NCBI GenBank assembly: GCA_964351395.1
Contig: CAYGOF010000007.1
Span: 222,005 to 286,004 of the forward strand
Reading direction: 5' to 3'
DNA: 64,000 nucleotides
Source: Imperialibacter sp964351395
GTDB taxonomy: Bacteria; Bacteroidota; Bacteroidia; Cytophagales; Cyclobacteriaceae
A model generated the notes under the pieces. The model saw nothing but the letters and a program-made list of their open reading frames with translations. It was not told the DNA's origin and did not search any database. Below are positions 27,001 to 32,568 of this stretch, piece after piece; the stretch's first letter is position 1, and each line of letters starts with the position of its first letter. Both the position numbers and the translations under genes were made by a program.

Positions 27001-29576
27001 TTGCCTCCATTTCCGCTGATATCCACAATATACCAATTGTATAGTGCTCCGAAAATACTTCCATAAGTAGGGTAGTCATTTGCGAACCACGCATAAGCTC
27101 CCATAGTATCGTTTGACCATTCTGAATTGTCTGTAATATTTGGTATCGCAGTACCATTATTATACTTCGTAACCGCAAGGTTCTGCTTTAACCATACCTG
27201 CGTGCCTATCGCAACTGCACCATATATATTGCCATCCACATCTGATATGGCAATTTCCGCCGGCGGACTGTAGCCTCTTTCATAAAAAAGGTCGTTGATT
27301 TCTTCGGCTGTGAGTACACGATTGAAAAGTTTGAAATCGTCTATTTTACCGACAAAATCTCCTCCTGATCCATTAGACCTTTCTCCAATTTTCAATCCGG
27401 CAGAAACAGACGAAAAAGATGAAAAGGAAGCGGTTACTTCTTCGCTTAAGACACCATCATAGTAAAATCTGGTGGATCCAGAATTGAATGTTACCACAAC
27501 ATGTACCCATCTATTTGAAAGGCTTTGACTCGTTACTTTTGTCGAGCTGGCGGTTCCAATATTGTTAGAACTTAATCTTGTCGGCTGCCATTCCCAATAA
27601 CCAGTTGGGTCTAAGGAAGTACCCTGAACCGCAATATGCCCGCCGGAAGATTCCTGAAAAACCCAGGCACTCAAGGTCAATTTCGTACTTACCTTCAAAG
27701 CGTTAGATGATCCCGTGATGATATTTTGATTTCCATTAAAATAATAAGCGCTGTTAGCCTCCCCAAAGCGATCAGTGGTGAGCACAGCACCACTCACGGT
27801 CCCGTTTATATTATTTGTAGTTTGGTCATTGGCATTCCCTGAGAAGGGGTAGTAAGCAACAAGTCCGCTACATCCAAAATTGTCAGCCACAAATGTCCAA
27901 TTGTAATCATCGATCAGTCGCTGCCGAGCAGCAGTGGCGCAGAATTTCAGACCATCGGCACCCAAGGTGAGGTTGGAAGGGATTTGAGTTTCTCCTGGAT
28001 CGAGCCGCGCCCAGCCCTGAAGAGTAGCGTCGTAGTTTTTAGAAGAGAGCCCAGCATTTTGGAACATTCCAACCATCCCGGTGGCTCCTGAAATGTCCCA
28101 GCTTCCCAGGTCCTGATCAAAGGAAGAGGCTCCCAGAAACAATGCTGCAAAATTACCCACGCCGGATACATCCCAGCCGCTGAGATCGCTATTGAAGGAA
28201 ATAGCATTCGAGAACATGTCGATCAAGTGGTTTGCCGCGGTTACATCCCACTTACTAAGATCACCTGAAAAGGACGTCGCACTGGCAAAAATCGAATTAA
28301 ATACCTGTACTGAAGACACATCCCATTGACTTACATCTCCATTGAATGAGGAAGCCTGGAACATTCCGGTCATATCTGTTACGTTTGAAACATCCCAATT
28401 GCTAATGTTTCCTGTGAAAGAGCCAAATCCGAATGTGTATGTCATATTTTGAATGGTACTCACATCCCAATTACTGAGGTCAGCATTGAATGACATGCTT
28501 GCGAATGCAACGGACAAATCCGTGACCATCGATAGGTCAGGAGCATCCGTTGCATTGTAGACTATCGAAGTACAACCGTAAAAAGCGTTGGCCATTGATG
28601 TCCAGGCAATATCCCCCCATTGCTCAATCGACTTAATTTTCGTTTTTTGCTGGCCTTCTGCACCATTGTTAAAATAGATCCGAGGAAAATCGCCTGAAAT
28701 AGCTAAGGTATGAGTACCTGCAGTTGCATAAGTATGTGAAGCATTTCCCGTATAGCCCGTAACGACGGTTCCATCTCCCCAGTCCACCTCATAGTTATAG
28801 CCAGATCCCGTCGTGGGTATGGTAATCGATTCGCTGGATGTGGTCGTTTGCCAGGTGGTGATAAAAGGAAGACTGTACCCATTTTCATAAAAGAGTGCCT
28901 GAATTTCAGATACTGAAAGGACCCTATCATACACTCGTATGTCATCCATCAGGCCATTAAATGCCTGGCCCAGCTGAAACCCACCACCTGGTGAGTCTTG
29001 GTCCTGACCCAGGATCAGTATTCCATCACCTATTATTGATGACCCCTGAGACAAAGTGGTTGAATATACCTGTTTTGTGTCTTTGAAGATCTTTGCCGTA
29101 CCGTCGGCACTTTCCCAGGTAAACGTTAACAGGTGCCAAATACCATCATTGGCAGATATACCTGTCTGCGAATCGAGCGAACCAGCGACATAATAGTCAA
29201 AGTTGGTATAGTCAATCATCAGTATGCTATTGTCATTTCCTCCCAAACCATTCGAATAAGAGAAGGGTGTTCCTTCATTGGTTGCAGAAGTCTTTATCCA
29301 AATTGATACGGTAAATTCTGTGGAGGGGGCATTTTTAAAATTATTCACTTTCACATAATTACTTACCGAAGACCCATTCAAACTCAAAGCAGAATTTGGT
29401 GTATTAAATCGGTCACTTCCGTATGCAACAGTTCCATTTTCGACACCATTGTTCCCGTTTACACTATCATCATTTGGGTTACCACTAAATTTATAATATG
29501 CCACATGATCTGTCGGCTGGGCAACTAGGGTAAGGGAACGGATAATAAATAATATGTAAAGTGTAATCCTTTTCAT
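18048..29576 (-). CDS. Giant 3842-aa mosaic T9SS-sorted surface protein
   Basis: Signal peptide, then in rough order: LamG-type domain (20-230); BspA-like repeats (280-540: SNWDVSNVTDMTGMF); LamG 2 (570-770); FISUMP domain (775-979); DUF5018-like segment (980-1058); LamG 3 (1069-1268); IPT/TIG (1277-1355); FG-GAP/VCBS repeats (1365-1702: DMDKDGDMDLVSV); LamG 4 (1709-1899); IPT/TIG 2 (1905-1988); more FG-GAP repeats (2002-2352); two DUF5018-like segments; a cadherin-like repeat (2545-2643); seven He_PIG-type repeats (2645-3305); the shared C-terminal module (3307-3742); and a T9SS type A sorting domain (last ~100, LLGNAYPNPARTFTTIP). It is a probable calcium-binding, carbohydrate-binding adhesin on the cell surface. 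No frameshift was seen over 11.5 kb. Confidence 0.92.
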   Translation of the reverse strand: MKRITLYILFIIRSLTLVAQPTDHVAYYKFSGNPNDDSVNGNNGVENGTVAYGSDRFNTPNSALSLNGSSVSNYVKVNNFKNAPSTEFTVSIWIKTSATNEGTPFSYSNGLGGNDNSILMIDYTNFDYYVAGSLDSQTGISANDGIWHLLTFTWESADGTAKIFKDTKQVYSTTLSQGSSIIGDGILILGQDQDSPGGGFQLGQAFNGLMDDIRVYDRVLSVSEIQALFYENGYSLPFITTWQTTTSSESITIPTTGSGYNYEVDWGDGTVVTGYTGNASHTYATAGTHTLAISGDFPRIYFNNGAEGQQKTKIKSIEQWGDIAWTSMANAFYGCTSIVYNATDAPDLSMVTDLSVAFASMSFNADLSNWDVSTIQNMTYTFGFGSFTGNISNWDVSNVTDMTGMFQASSFNGDVSQWDVSSVQVFNSIFASATSFSGDLSKWDVTAANHLIDMFSNAISFNSDLSGWDVSGVGNFAALFLGASSFDQDLGSWDISGATGMVGMFQNAGLSSKNYDATLQGWARLDPGETQIPSNLTLGADGLKFCATAARQRLIDDYNWTFVADNFGCSGLVAYYPFSGNANDQTTNNINGTVSGAVLTTDRFGEANSAYYFNGNQNIITGSSNALKVSTKLTLSAWVFQESSGGHIAVQGTSLDPTGYWEWQPTRLSSNNIGTASSTKVTSQSLSNRWVHVVVTFNSGSTRFYYDGVLSEEVTASFSSFSSVSAGLKIGERSNGSGGDFVGKIDDFKLFNRVLTAEEINDLFYERGYSPPAEIAISDVDGNIYGAVAIGTQVWLKQNLAVTKYNNGTAIPNITDNSEWSNDTMGAYAWFANDYPTYGSIFGALYNWYIVDISGNGGKNVCPTSWHVPTDAEWTTLTDFLGGAAGAADQLKESGTSRWTAPNTGATDRFGFKALPGGNRNSGSGNFYLQGDQGNWWSTTPHGNIYAWGRAMSYSSSDVSAPGLSKRNLGTSIRCVRDAAAKTATNINSFTLPSVGTVSVDDVNHRITITGLSSLTGTPTITLSDGATISPASGIAQDFSSPVTYTVTAEDRVSIQDWTVYASTAPDLVAFYPFNGNADDESGNGNDGTINGGVSVTNDRFGNTNSAYSFDGVDGHIEIPRSIQDDFTINFWMKSSQNEFFENEWFNGGGLVDADVPNIKNDFGISLGLGKVLFGIRDFGKTIKSASLYDDNQWHMVTGLRVKATGAFDLYVDGQKQSGATGTTSSLSDPTSIFLGALRTLEKYYRGSFDDLVMYSRALDATQIIELYTENNWGTPVIHSIHQHAAVPGQQIRIYGKHFDEPNVKVLFGNIEVVPDDVSRDVAYVTVPDMSFGPLEIKVTNDFGTSKGISFTVIRTDHGGYFTNEKVISSNAQGAQSVFALDMDKDGDMDLVSVSSTDNKLAWYQNDGTQNFIENAIASTMTAPNIVFSIDVNGDGFNDIISGSEAGAAWYENNGAQGFTEHIISTLAYRVFSVHAGDLDGDGDIDILSGDDGADYIVWYKNDGNENFTEIIISTRSDGIDTIFGLNMDDIDKDGDMDIIFGSAWTDKVGYFENDGNQNFTQRFIGNSDFSQFVYPVDIDQDGDIDVLNAAYFDHQIIWYDNNGDGTFTEKILSSTISGAEEVTAMDMDGDGDIDILGTSRFNGEITLFVNDGSNNFSEQSITTNAPSCMSVYTADMDSDGDMDIVSLSSGDNKIIWFENQSFDEYGLIAYYPFNGNANDESGNGNDGTGNGDVTLAADRFGDADRAYLFDGNFDYINIGNSTDFNFTNNFTVGVWLKSTSLGNLNTLVRKGQYSWSLEIRTIQNAQLGADGISAQALGVTSMANDKWHHVIGTYDGSTISIYVDGKLDDSKPASGNSVVNSTEVWIGGNSQDDNRWFNGTMDDVRLYNRALPANEILALYMQEAAIPKIISFTPSSGAIGVPVTITGVNFDPVPGNNIVYFGLVQATVTAASQTELTVTVPPSASYEPISVLAHGLMALSREPFQVTWQGDDGISLNSYVKHATSFGSSLAGNEVSGHTSGDFDGDGKIDILTNDLNQATVYRNNSTATGEISFEDAVSFTAGGNPGHMGVADLNADGKLDIAVPNFTSNTVSILINNSSGPGNISFEAKVDINVGANPTHVGIGDFDLDGKLDLIVPNFGAATVYVLRNTYPGSGTIMFENAATLSTLSNPFYTSVTDLDNDGKSEIVLGYRDQTVAFVSIYQNLSVGIGSFEFALKEDFATGNRSWATDVADFDQDGRIDVVSSNWTSNTLSVLENLSADPDLINFNSQISFSTGSRPKGVATGDLDGDGKVDIVQSINNSIKLSLRRNVSTSAGSLAFEPQVQLSSSGAWVDVADLDGDGKLDLIAPTTVYRRKLSEKEIFAFSFAEQTGAATIGSGTIAIEVAAEIDLSNLVASFSMSTGATAKVGGVTQESGTTSNDFSSPVTYTITAEDGSTTQDLIVTVSVAPSTATSFTAFSFAQQTGSAVLGAGTIDIEVANGTDPTSLAATFMLSSGASAKVGATAQVSGVTINNFGTPITYTVTAEDGITEQNWLVTVTVANSTPTNISLTSVSVNENLAIGSAVGTLSTTDADLLDSHTYSLVAGIGNSDNSSFAVSGSELRTANVFDFESKSSYSIRMQTQDSGGEIFQKTFTIAVANVNEAPVLSSVGAKATNELVSLSFTATGTDPDLQPLTYSLDQASIDKGMTISASTGAFSWTPTESQDGSHEVIVTVSDGALSDTEVVTITVAEVNVAPVLSSIGPKSTDELIAFGFTATATDADLLAQALTFSIDQTSIDKGMTIDGVTGAFSWTPTEVQDGSHEVTVTVSDGALTASELVTITVGEINTAPVLEAIGSKSVTAAEELIFTATASDTDLPAQSLSFSLDQGSLDKGMTIDASTGVFSWVPEAGQVGAVEAIVSVSDGVVTASETISITVSEAVVENTAPVLSTIGTQSTTTLLVLTFTAQATDAEQDVLVYSIDQGSIEKGMSIDGATGVFTWTPSDTQAGLHEAVVTVSDGVLSGSQTVVIVVNQTSDSNVAPILAAIGAKSVTVLATLSFTVSGSDSDVPAQTLSYKLDQPSVNKGMSLNGLTGLFSWTPISSQVGEHSVEVTVSDGALSDTETVLITVSDGSVNTAPQLNPIADQTVAELVELTFTASATDGDVPPQPLSFSIGPLSVAKGMTIDATTGVFKWTPTSLRVGTHNVLLTVSDGELSDTDTVRITVTSETNQAPVFTAIADKTVGVGRELSFLIRASDSDLPAQELSYSLDLASTGKGMTIGESTGVFSWTPTGVHEGTHDVIASVSDGFAQVEEEFTITVGQVNASTLTLSITGHSPVHNGTETQALKAKVTGGTMPYTVNFRHRKMLESAVEEEVLTEEGPAGEFSFEIGGQMLDELGVVFEIEVQDSDGTTATEFREIARGFSNSESPEVPFARFGGGVGDWNLFTIPYELEITSVTSIFQDLGGLRFEYDWRIVRYNSISQKYANFNTGNVKVGEAYWFNAREEVAINVGAGKANTTIPFRKTLDKGWNLVGNPFTVSISWNQVLENNPDVTIVSTILEYNGSALVEGDVLNKFEGGFVFSEESSWVDIDPIASKPNGRTLAGAGKIESTDIDDLFWLIPLQLSDGQTTTALGGVGMHPDALELKDKFDGMAPPRFIDYSEMYTKHEDYFYPYFSTDVVPTKGDHTWSFTLSSNKTAGPTNLTWDMGALQNKASSLYLLDQQSGKLVDMKTTGSHTVDLSKGDFKFEIYFAASGNDVIPGKLLLGNAYPNPARTFTTIPMLLPGERNTPVDIDLSVFDINGNRIATLASGKFKPGVYEFNWDISGSQGKAVSGLYIYRLTFNDNSRATVYKKLVLR

Positions 29577-29696
29577 ATACGTTAAGTGCTTATTTTATCG
29601 GGAATCAAAAGTCATTTAGTAAAAAATTACGAGCTCTCTGCTGACACATTTACCAATAGATGTCAATTTCAGAAATCCAGTTTATTTAGCTAGCTA

Positions 29697-30512
29697 CTAC
29701 TTAGCCGGCGGCGAAAGCGGATCAGGTATCTTCTCCTGCCCTTCTGCTCCTCCTAGCAAGCTGACGCCAAAATAACCGCCACTAAACAGCGCTCCGGCTG
29801 CTACAATCTTTAAAGCAATCGGCACCTGACGCCTGAGAACAAAAGGGTTCGTGTACACTACTTCATCCCTGTTCCTGCTATCACTTATCTTGAACCTGTA
29901 ATGCCCGGGTTTCACATCCTTGGGTATGACAATCGTAGTATTTCCTACATTGGGTCGCTCTTCAAAAACTTTGATTTTGCTATCCTCCTCATAAAGCTCA
30001 AAAAGCAATACATTATCACCACGCCCACCCGTCCAGGTTACCTCGTAGGGCTTACCCCGCTTCAGCACTTTATAGTCATCGAAATTATCGAGGGCAATAA
30101 AAGGGATGTAGATATTACCTTTCAGCTCCAGTGCCACCGCGCCCTGATAGGTCTCCCCCAACTCCTCTTTAGCATGCCAGGTAATTGTTTTATTCCCGCC
30201 TACAGGAATGCCAACGCCCACATCACCCTCTACATTTTCAAGAGGTTGTATGTAATTATCGGCAGACGAGTAAAGAAAGAGTGTAAATTTGCGATCGATA
30301 CGATCATCTTCGATGTCATAGTGAATGACCACATCACCTCCAGGCTGTAAATCGACCTGAGTAATGATGACATCCTGTGCCAGCAAGGTATGATTCGTAC
30401 CAGGCCCTGCCACAAGCAAGACCAAAAGCCTTACTACAATCAGGATCTTCCATGACTTATTGTTGTCGACCCCACTATCAACTTTTAAAACAGGTAGTAG
30501 TCTTCGTATCAT
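29697..30512 (-). CDS. Secreted Ig-like (Kre9/KNH-like) protein with C-terminal helix, module B paralogue
   Basis: 271 aa with signal peptide ending near HTLLAQ. It is strongly similar along its length to the module A and C paralogues (DVIITQVDLQPGGDVVIHYD; GKPYEVTWTGGRGDNVLLFE; SDSRNRDEVVY), with a C-terminal hydrophobic helix (IALKIVAAGALFSGGYFGV) and a Pro-rich end. It lies 120 bp upstream of the giant adhesin gene and is preceded by the conserved leader hairpin and direct repeats. The consistent first position in three modules suggests a dedicated partner of the adhesin system. Molecular role unknown. Confidence 0.8.
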   Translation of the reverse strand: MIRRLLPVLKVDSGVDNNKSWKILIVVRLLVLLVAGPGTNHTLLAQDVIITQVDLQPGGDVVIHYDIEDDRIDRKFTLFLYSSADNYIQPLENVEGDVGVGIPVGGNKTITWHAKEELGETYQGAVALELKGNIYIPFIALDNFDDYKVLKRGKPYEVTWTGGRGDNVLLFELYEEDSKIKVFEERPNVGNTTIVIPKDVKPGHYRFKISDSRNRDEVVYTNPFVLRRQVPIALKIVAAGALFSGGYFGVSLLGGAEGQEKIPDPLSPPAK

Positions 30513-30531
30513 AAATACAATTTTTAGTCAA

Positions 30532-30596
30532 CAAAAAGGCGGCACCCGCCACGAACTCTACACCGGCTGAATAGCAGAAAAAATAGCGCCTTTTTG
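30532..30596 (-). promoter_or_regulatory. Structured 5' leader with terminator-like hairpin, module B
   Basis: CAAAAAGGCG (30532-30541) and CGCCTTTTTG (30587-30596) are perfect 10-bp reverse complements. Inside lies the GGCGG-cac-CCGCC stem, which on the minus strand is followed by TTTTTG. Same layout as 17557-17621, a few bases upstream of the start codon of the module's first gene. Confidence 0.45.
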
Positions 30597-30631
30597 CACT
30601 GGTAATTTCCGCATTCCCTGGCACTTCCATT

Positions 30632-30667
30632 ATCAATTTTGAGTCATTTACTAACAATTTTGAGTCA
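30632..30667 (-). promoter_or_regulatory. Tandem 21-bp-phased direct repeats upstream of module B
   Basis: ATCAATTTTGAGTCA (30632-30646) and AACAATTTTGAGTCA (30653-30667), a 21-bp period, 120-155 bp upstream of the first gene of module B. Same word and spacing as at modules A and C. Confidence 0.6.
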
Positions 30668-30993
30668 TTTTTGGCTTTTTTGGCTCTCATTCAGGCAAAC
30701 ATTCCACTTTTCGCCCATTTCAGCGGGTCAGCGGTGGCCATCAATTTTATCAAGCATCCTGCTGTCTACTCCCTGCCAAAACGGCCCTTATTTGGAAGAA
30801 GACGTGCACGTAAAAAGGATGAAGAAGAGCGTTTTCTCAAAAAGCCATAGCTGATCCAAACCTTCGATTGAAACCATGCAGCAATACAAGTCAATAATGA
30901 AGAAGAAACACGAGCTGCTAAACCCTTACCCAAAAGGTATAATTAGATGAATCGGAGTTAACGTAAACTAAAAAATAAACTCCCAATAGCTGG

Positions 30994-31010
30994 GCTGATG
31001 CAGTATCAGC
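30994..31010. repeat. Conserved hairpin, copy at module B
   Basis: GCTGAT (30994-30999) and ATCAGC (31005-31010) around GCAGT, in the same sequence block as at 17934 and 40541. Confidence 0.6.
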
Positions 31011-31128
31011 ATTGTAATATACTGTTTTTAAATTAATTAGCAATATCCATCCGCTAAAAACTGCTGGGGGAAAGGAGATCCTATTTATTGTACTATTCTA
31101 AGATTGAATGTTTTAAAACCGGTTTATG

Positions 31129-31152
31129 TATCAAGAAAGCCCTACTGATGAC
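31129..31152. repeat. 24-bp word shared with 40676-40699
   Basis: Identical 24-bp sequence upstream of modules B and C, with similar flanking bases. It marks the outer limit of the duplicated upstream region. It is absent at module A, where the giant gene follows instead. Confidence 0.5.
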
Positions 31153-31222
31153 GCTCAAAATAAGCCAGATCGTAAGCGAGCAACTCATGGCTTTTTCCGG
31201 CACAAATAGCTTAGAGAATATG

Positions 31223-31244
31223 TAAACATCTTTGTTTATATTTG
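31223..31244 (+). promoter_or_regulatory. Operator and -7 box of the HigA-like/AbiEii operon
   Basis: TAAACA-tctt-TGTTTA (31223-31238) is a perfect inverted repeat. It overlaps TATATTTG (31237-31244), which fits the Bacteroidota -7 consensus TAnnTTTG. The start codon is at 31249, so the transcript would be nearly leaderless. An operator covering the promoter fits autorepression by the antitoxin. Confidence 0.5.
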
Positions 31245-31248
31245 TCGT

Positions 31249-31734
31249 ATGAATCATTACCACGATCGTTACAAGGGCATTCACCCAGGCATTGTACTGC
31301 AACGAGAGCTCAAGAAGCGAGGCATCAGGCAACGCCCATTTGCCATATCGATCAATGAACACCCCCAGACGCTCAATGCCATTACCAAAGGGAAAAGGAA
31401 TTTGAATACGCCGTTAGCATTGAAAATTGAGGAGAAGCTCGGACTAGAAGAAGGAACATTGGCTGTATTGCAGACCTATTTTGATATTCAGCACGAAAAG
31501 CGAAAGCAGCCATCAACAACCCCCAATCTTACCAACTTAAGACGATCGCTTTTTTGGGATACGGCCATGGAAAGCATCGATTGGCAAAAACAATACATGG
31601 CGATCATCCGAAGAGTTTTTGAACGAGGAAATGACGAGGAAAAAAAGGAGATACACCGATTTTACGGAGGGCAAAAGATAAAGGCGGTGCTGAATTCCGA
31701 AGGAAAGAAAGCGGATCCGACTACCATAACATAA
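31249..31734 (+). CDS. HigA-like helix-turn-helix antitoxin
   Basis: 161 aa. The N-terminal half matches HigA/XRE addiction antitoxins (HPGIVLQRELKKRGIRQRPF, then INEHPQTLNAITKGKRNLNT), giving a helix-turn-helix at about residues 25-65. The C-terminal half is charged and probably binds the toxin. It is the first gene of a two-gene unit with an AbiEii-type nucleotidyltransferase 13 bp downstream. The palindrome over its promoter is a likely self-repression site. The pair is inserted in the opposite direction between adhesin modules B and C. Confidence 0.82.
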   Translation: MNHYHDRYKGIHPGIVLQRELKKRGIRQRPFAISINEHPQTLNAITKGKRNLNTPLALKIEEKLGLEEGTLAVLQTYFDIQHEKRKQPSTTPNLTNLRRSLFWDTAMESIDWQKQYMAIIRRVFERGNDEEKKEIHRFYGGQKIKAVLNSEGKKADPTTIT

Positions 31735-31747
31735 TCACTGAACAGGC

Positions 31748-32404
31748 GTGGCCCTTTATTACCATACAGTTGATGAATTGCTACACAGTTGCTTGCTGCA
31801 GCTAATGGCCGCTGCTGAATTTGACACTTTTCGACTTGTTGGCGGCACAGCTTTAAGCTTGCAAATTGGGCACCGAAAATCAGTCGACATTGATCTTTTT
31901 AGCGATGCTGACTATGGAACGATCGATTTTAGCCTGATCGATAGGTACCTGGCAAACCAGTTTCCCTATGTGGACCACCATGCCGGTGTTCTGCCAGGAA
32001 TGGGGAAATCTTATTTTATTGGCGTAAGTAAGCAAAATGCAGTAAAACTCGACGTTTTCCATACTGACGATTTCATACAAGCCGTGCGCAAGGAGGATCA
32101 TATCAGGATGGCCACTGTTGAGGAAATCATCGCCATGAAATTGGATGTTGTTCAACGGGGAGGCCGCAAAAAGGATTTCTGGGACTTACATGAATTGCTG
32201 GACACCTTCAGTCTGGATCATATGCTGAAACTACATGCCCAACGGTATCCTTTTAGTCATCACCGAGAAACACTTCTCGCCAACTTCAGCGATTTTACGC
32301 AAGCCGATGATGATTTTGACCCCATTTGCCTCAAAGGGAAATATTGGGAATTTGTGAAAGAGGATATCATCAAAGTGATGGATGACTACAGAAATTCACT
32401 ATAG
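31748..32404 (+). CDS. AbiEii/AbiGii-family nucleotidyltransferase toxin
   Basis: 218 aa from a GTG start. The nucleotidyltransferase signature is present at residues 31-52 (VGGTALSLQIGHRKSVDIDL; Asp47 and Asp49 are the likely metal ligands). Further conserved elements are AVKLDVF and EEIIAMKLDVVQRGGRKKDF. AbiEii-type toxins add nucleotides to tRNA or otherwise block growth and act in abortive phage infection or plasmid addiction. The partner here is a HigA-like repressor rather than the classic AbiEi. No frame damage is seen, so the pair looks functional. Confidence 0.85.
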   Translation: MALYYHTVDELLHSCLLQLMAAAEFDTFRLVGGTALSLQIGHRKSVDIDLFSDADYGTIDFSLIDRYLANQFPYVDHHAGVLPGMGKSYFIGVSKQNAVKLDVFHTDDFIQAVRKEDHIRMATVEEIIAMKLDVVQRGGRKKDFWDLHELLDTFSLDHMLKLHAQRYPFSHHRETLLANFSDFTQADDDFDPICLKGKYWEFVKEDIIKVMDDYRNSL

Positions 32405-32568
32405 CAAGGAAGCGCTATTTAAGAAGCATACTTGCCAATTCTGCTTTGCGACGTAGCATTCAGGGCAAAACCGCCTGTTACACAAGGAACTTCCTTGGTG
32501 CTTATCGCAGTCTATGAGAGAGTAAGGAGTCCTTTTAAATGCTAAATCCCTGATCTTTCCAGAGGCTC

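Larger units (their letters stand above)
30513..31248. other. 736-bp intergenic region between module B and the toxin-antitoxin pair
   Basis: It contains the structured leader (30532-30596), phased repeats (30632-30667), the conserved hairpin (30994-31010) and a 24-bp word at 31129-31152 that recurs exactly at 40676-40699. The promoter/operator of the toxin-antitoxin pair follows (31223-31244). The stretch 30890-30960 aligns with the end of the small open frame at 17816-17899 but has an in-frame stop, consistent with a decayed copy. Confidence 0.55.

Noticed and set aside
26640..27250. The FISUMP segment of the giant adhesin as a third product of the same diversification template
   Set aside because: Its framework codons differ from genes 1 and 2 throughout, including silent sites, so it shares no recent template with them.
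32483..32497. CAAGGAA/TTCCTTG hairpin between the convergent toxin and adhesin genes
   Set aside because: Loop too short and no T-run on either strand, so not a credible terminator.
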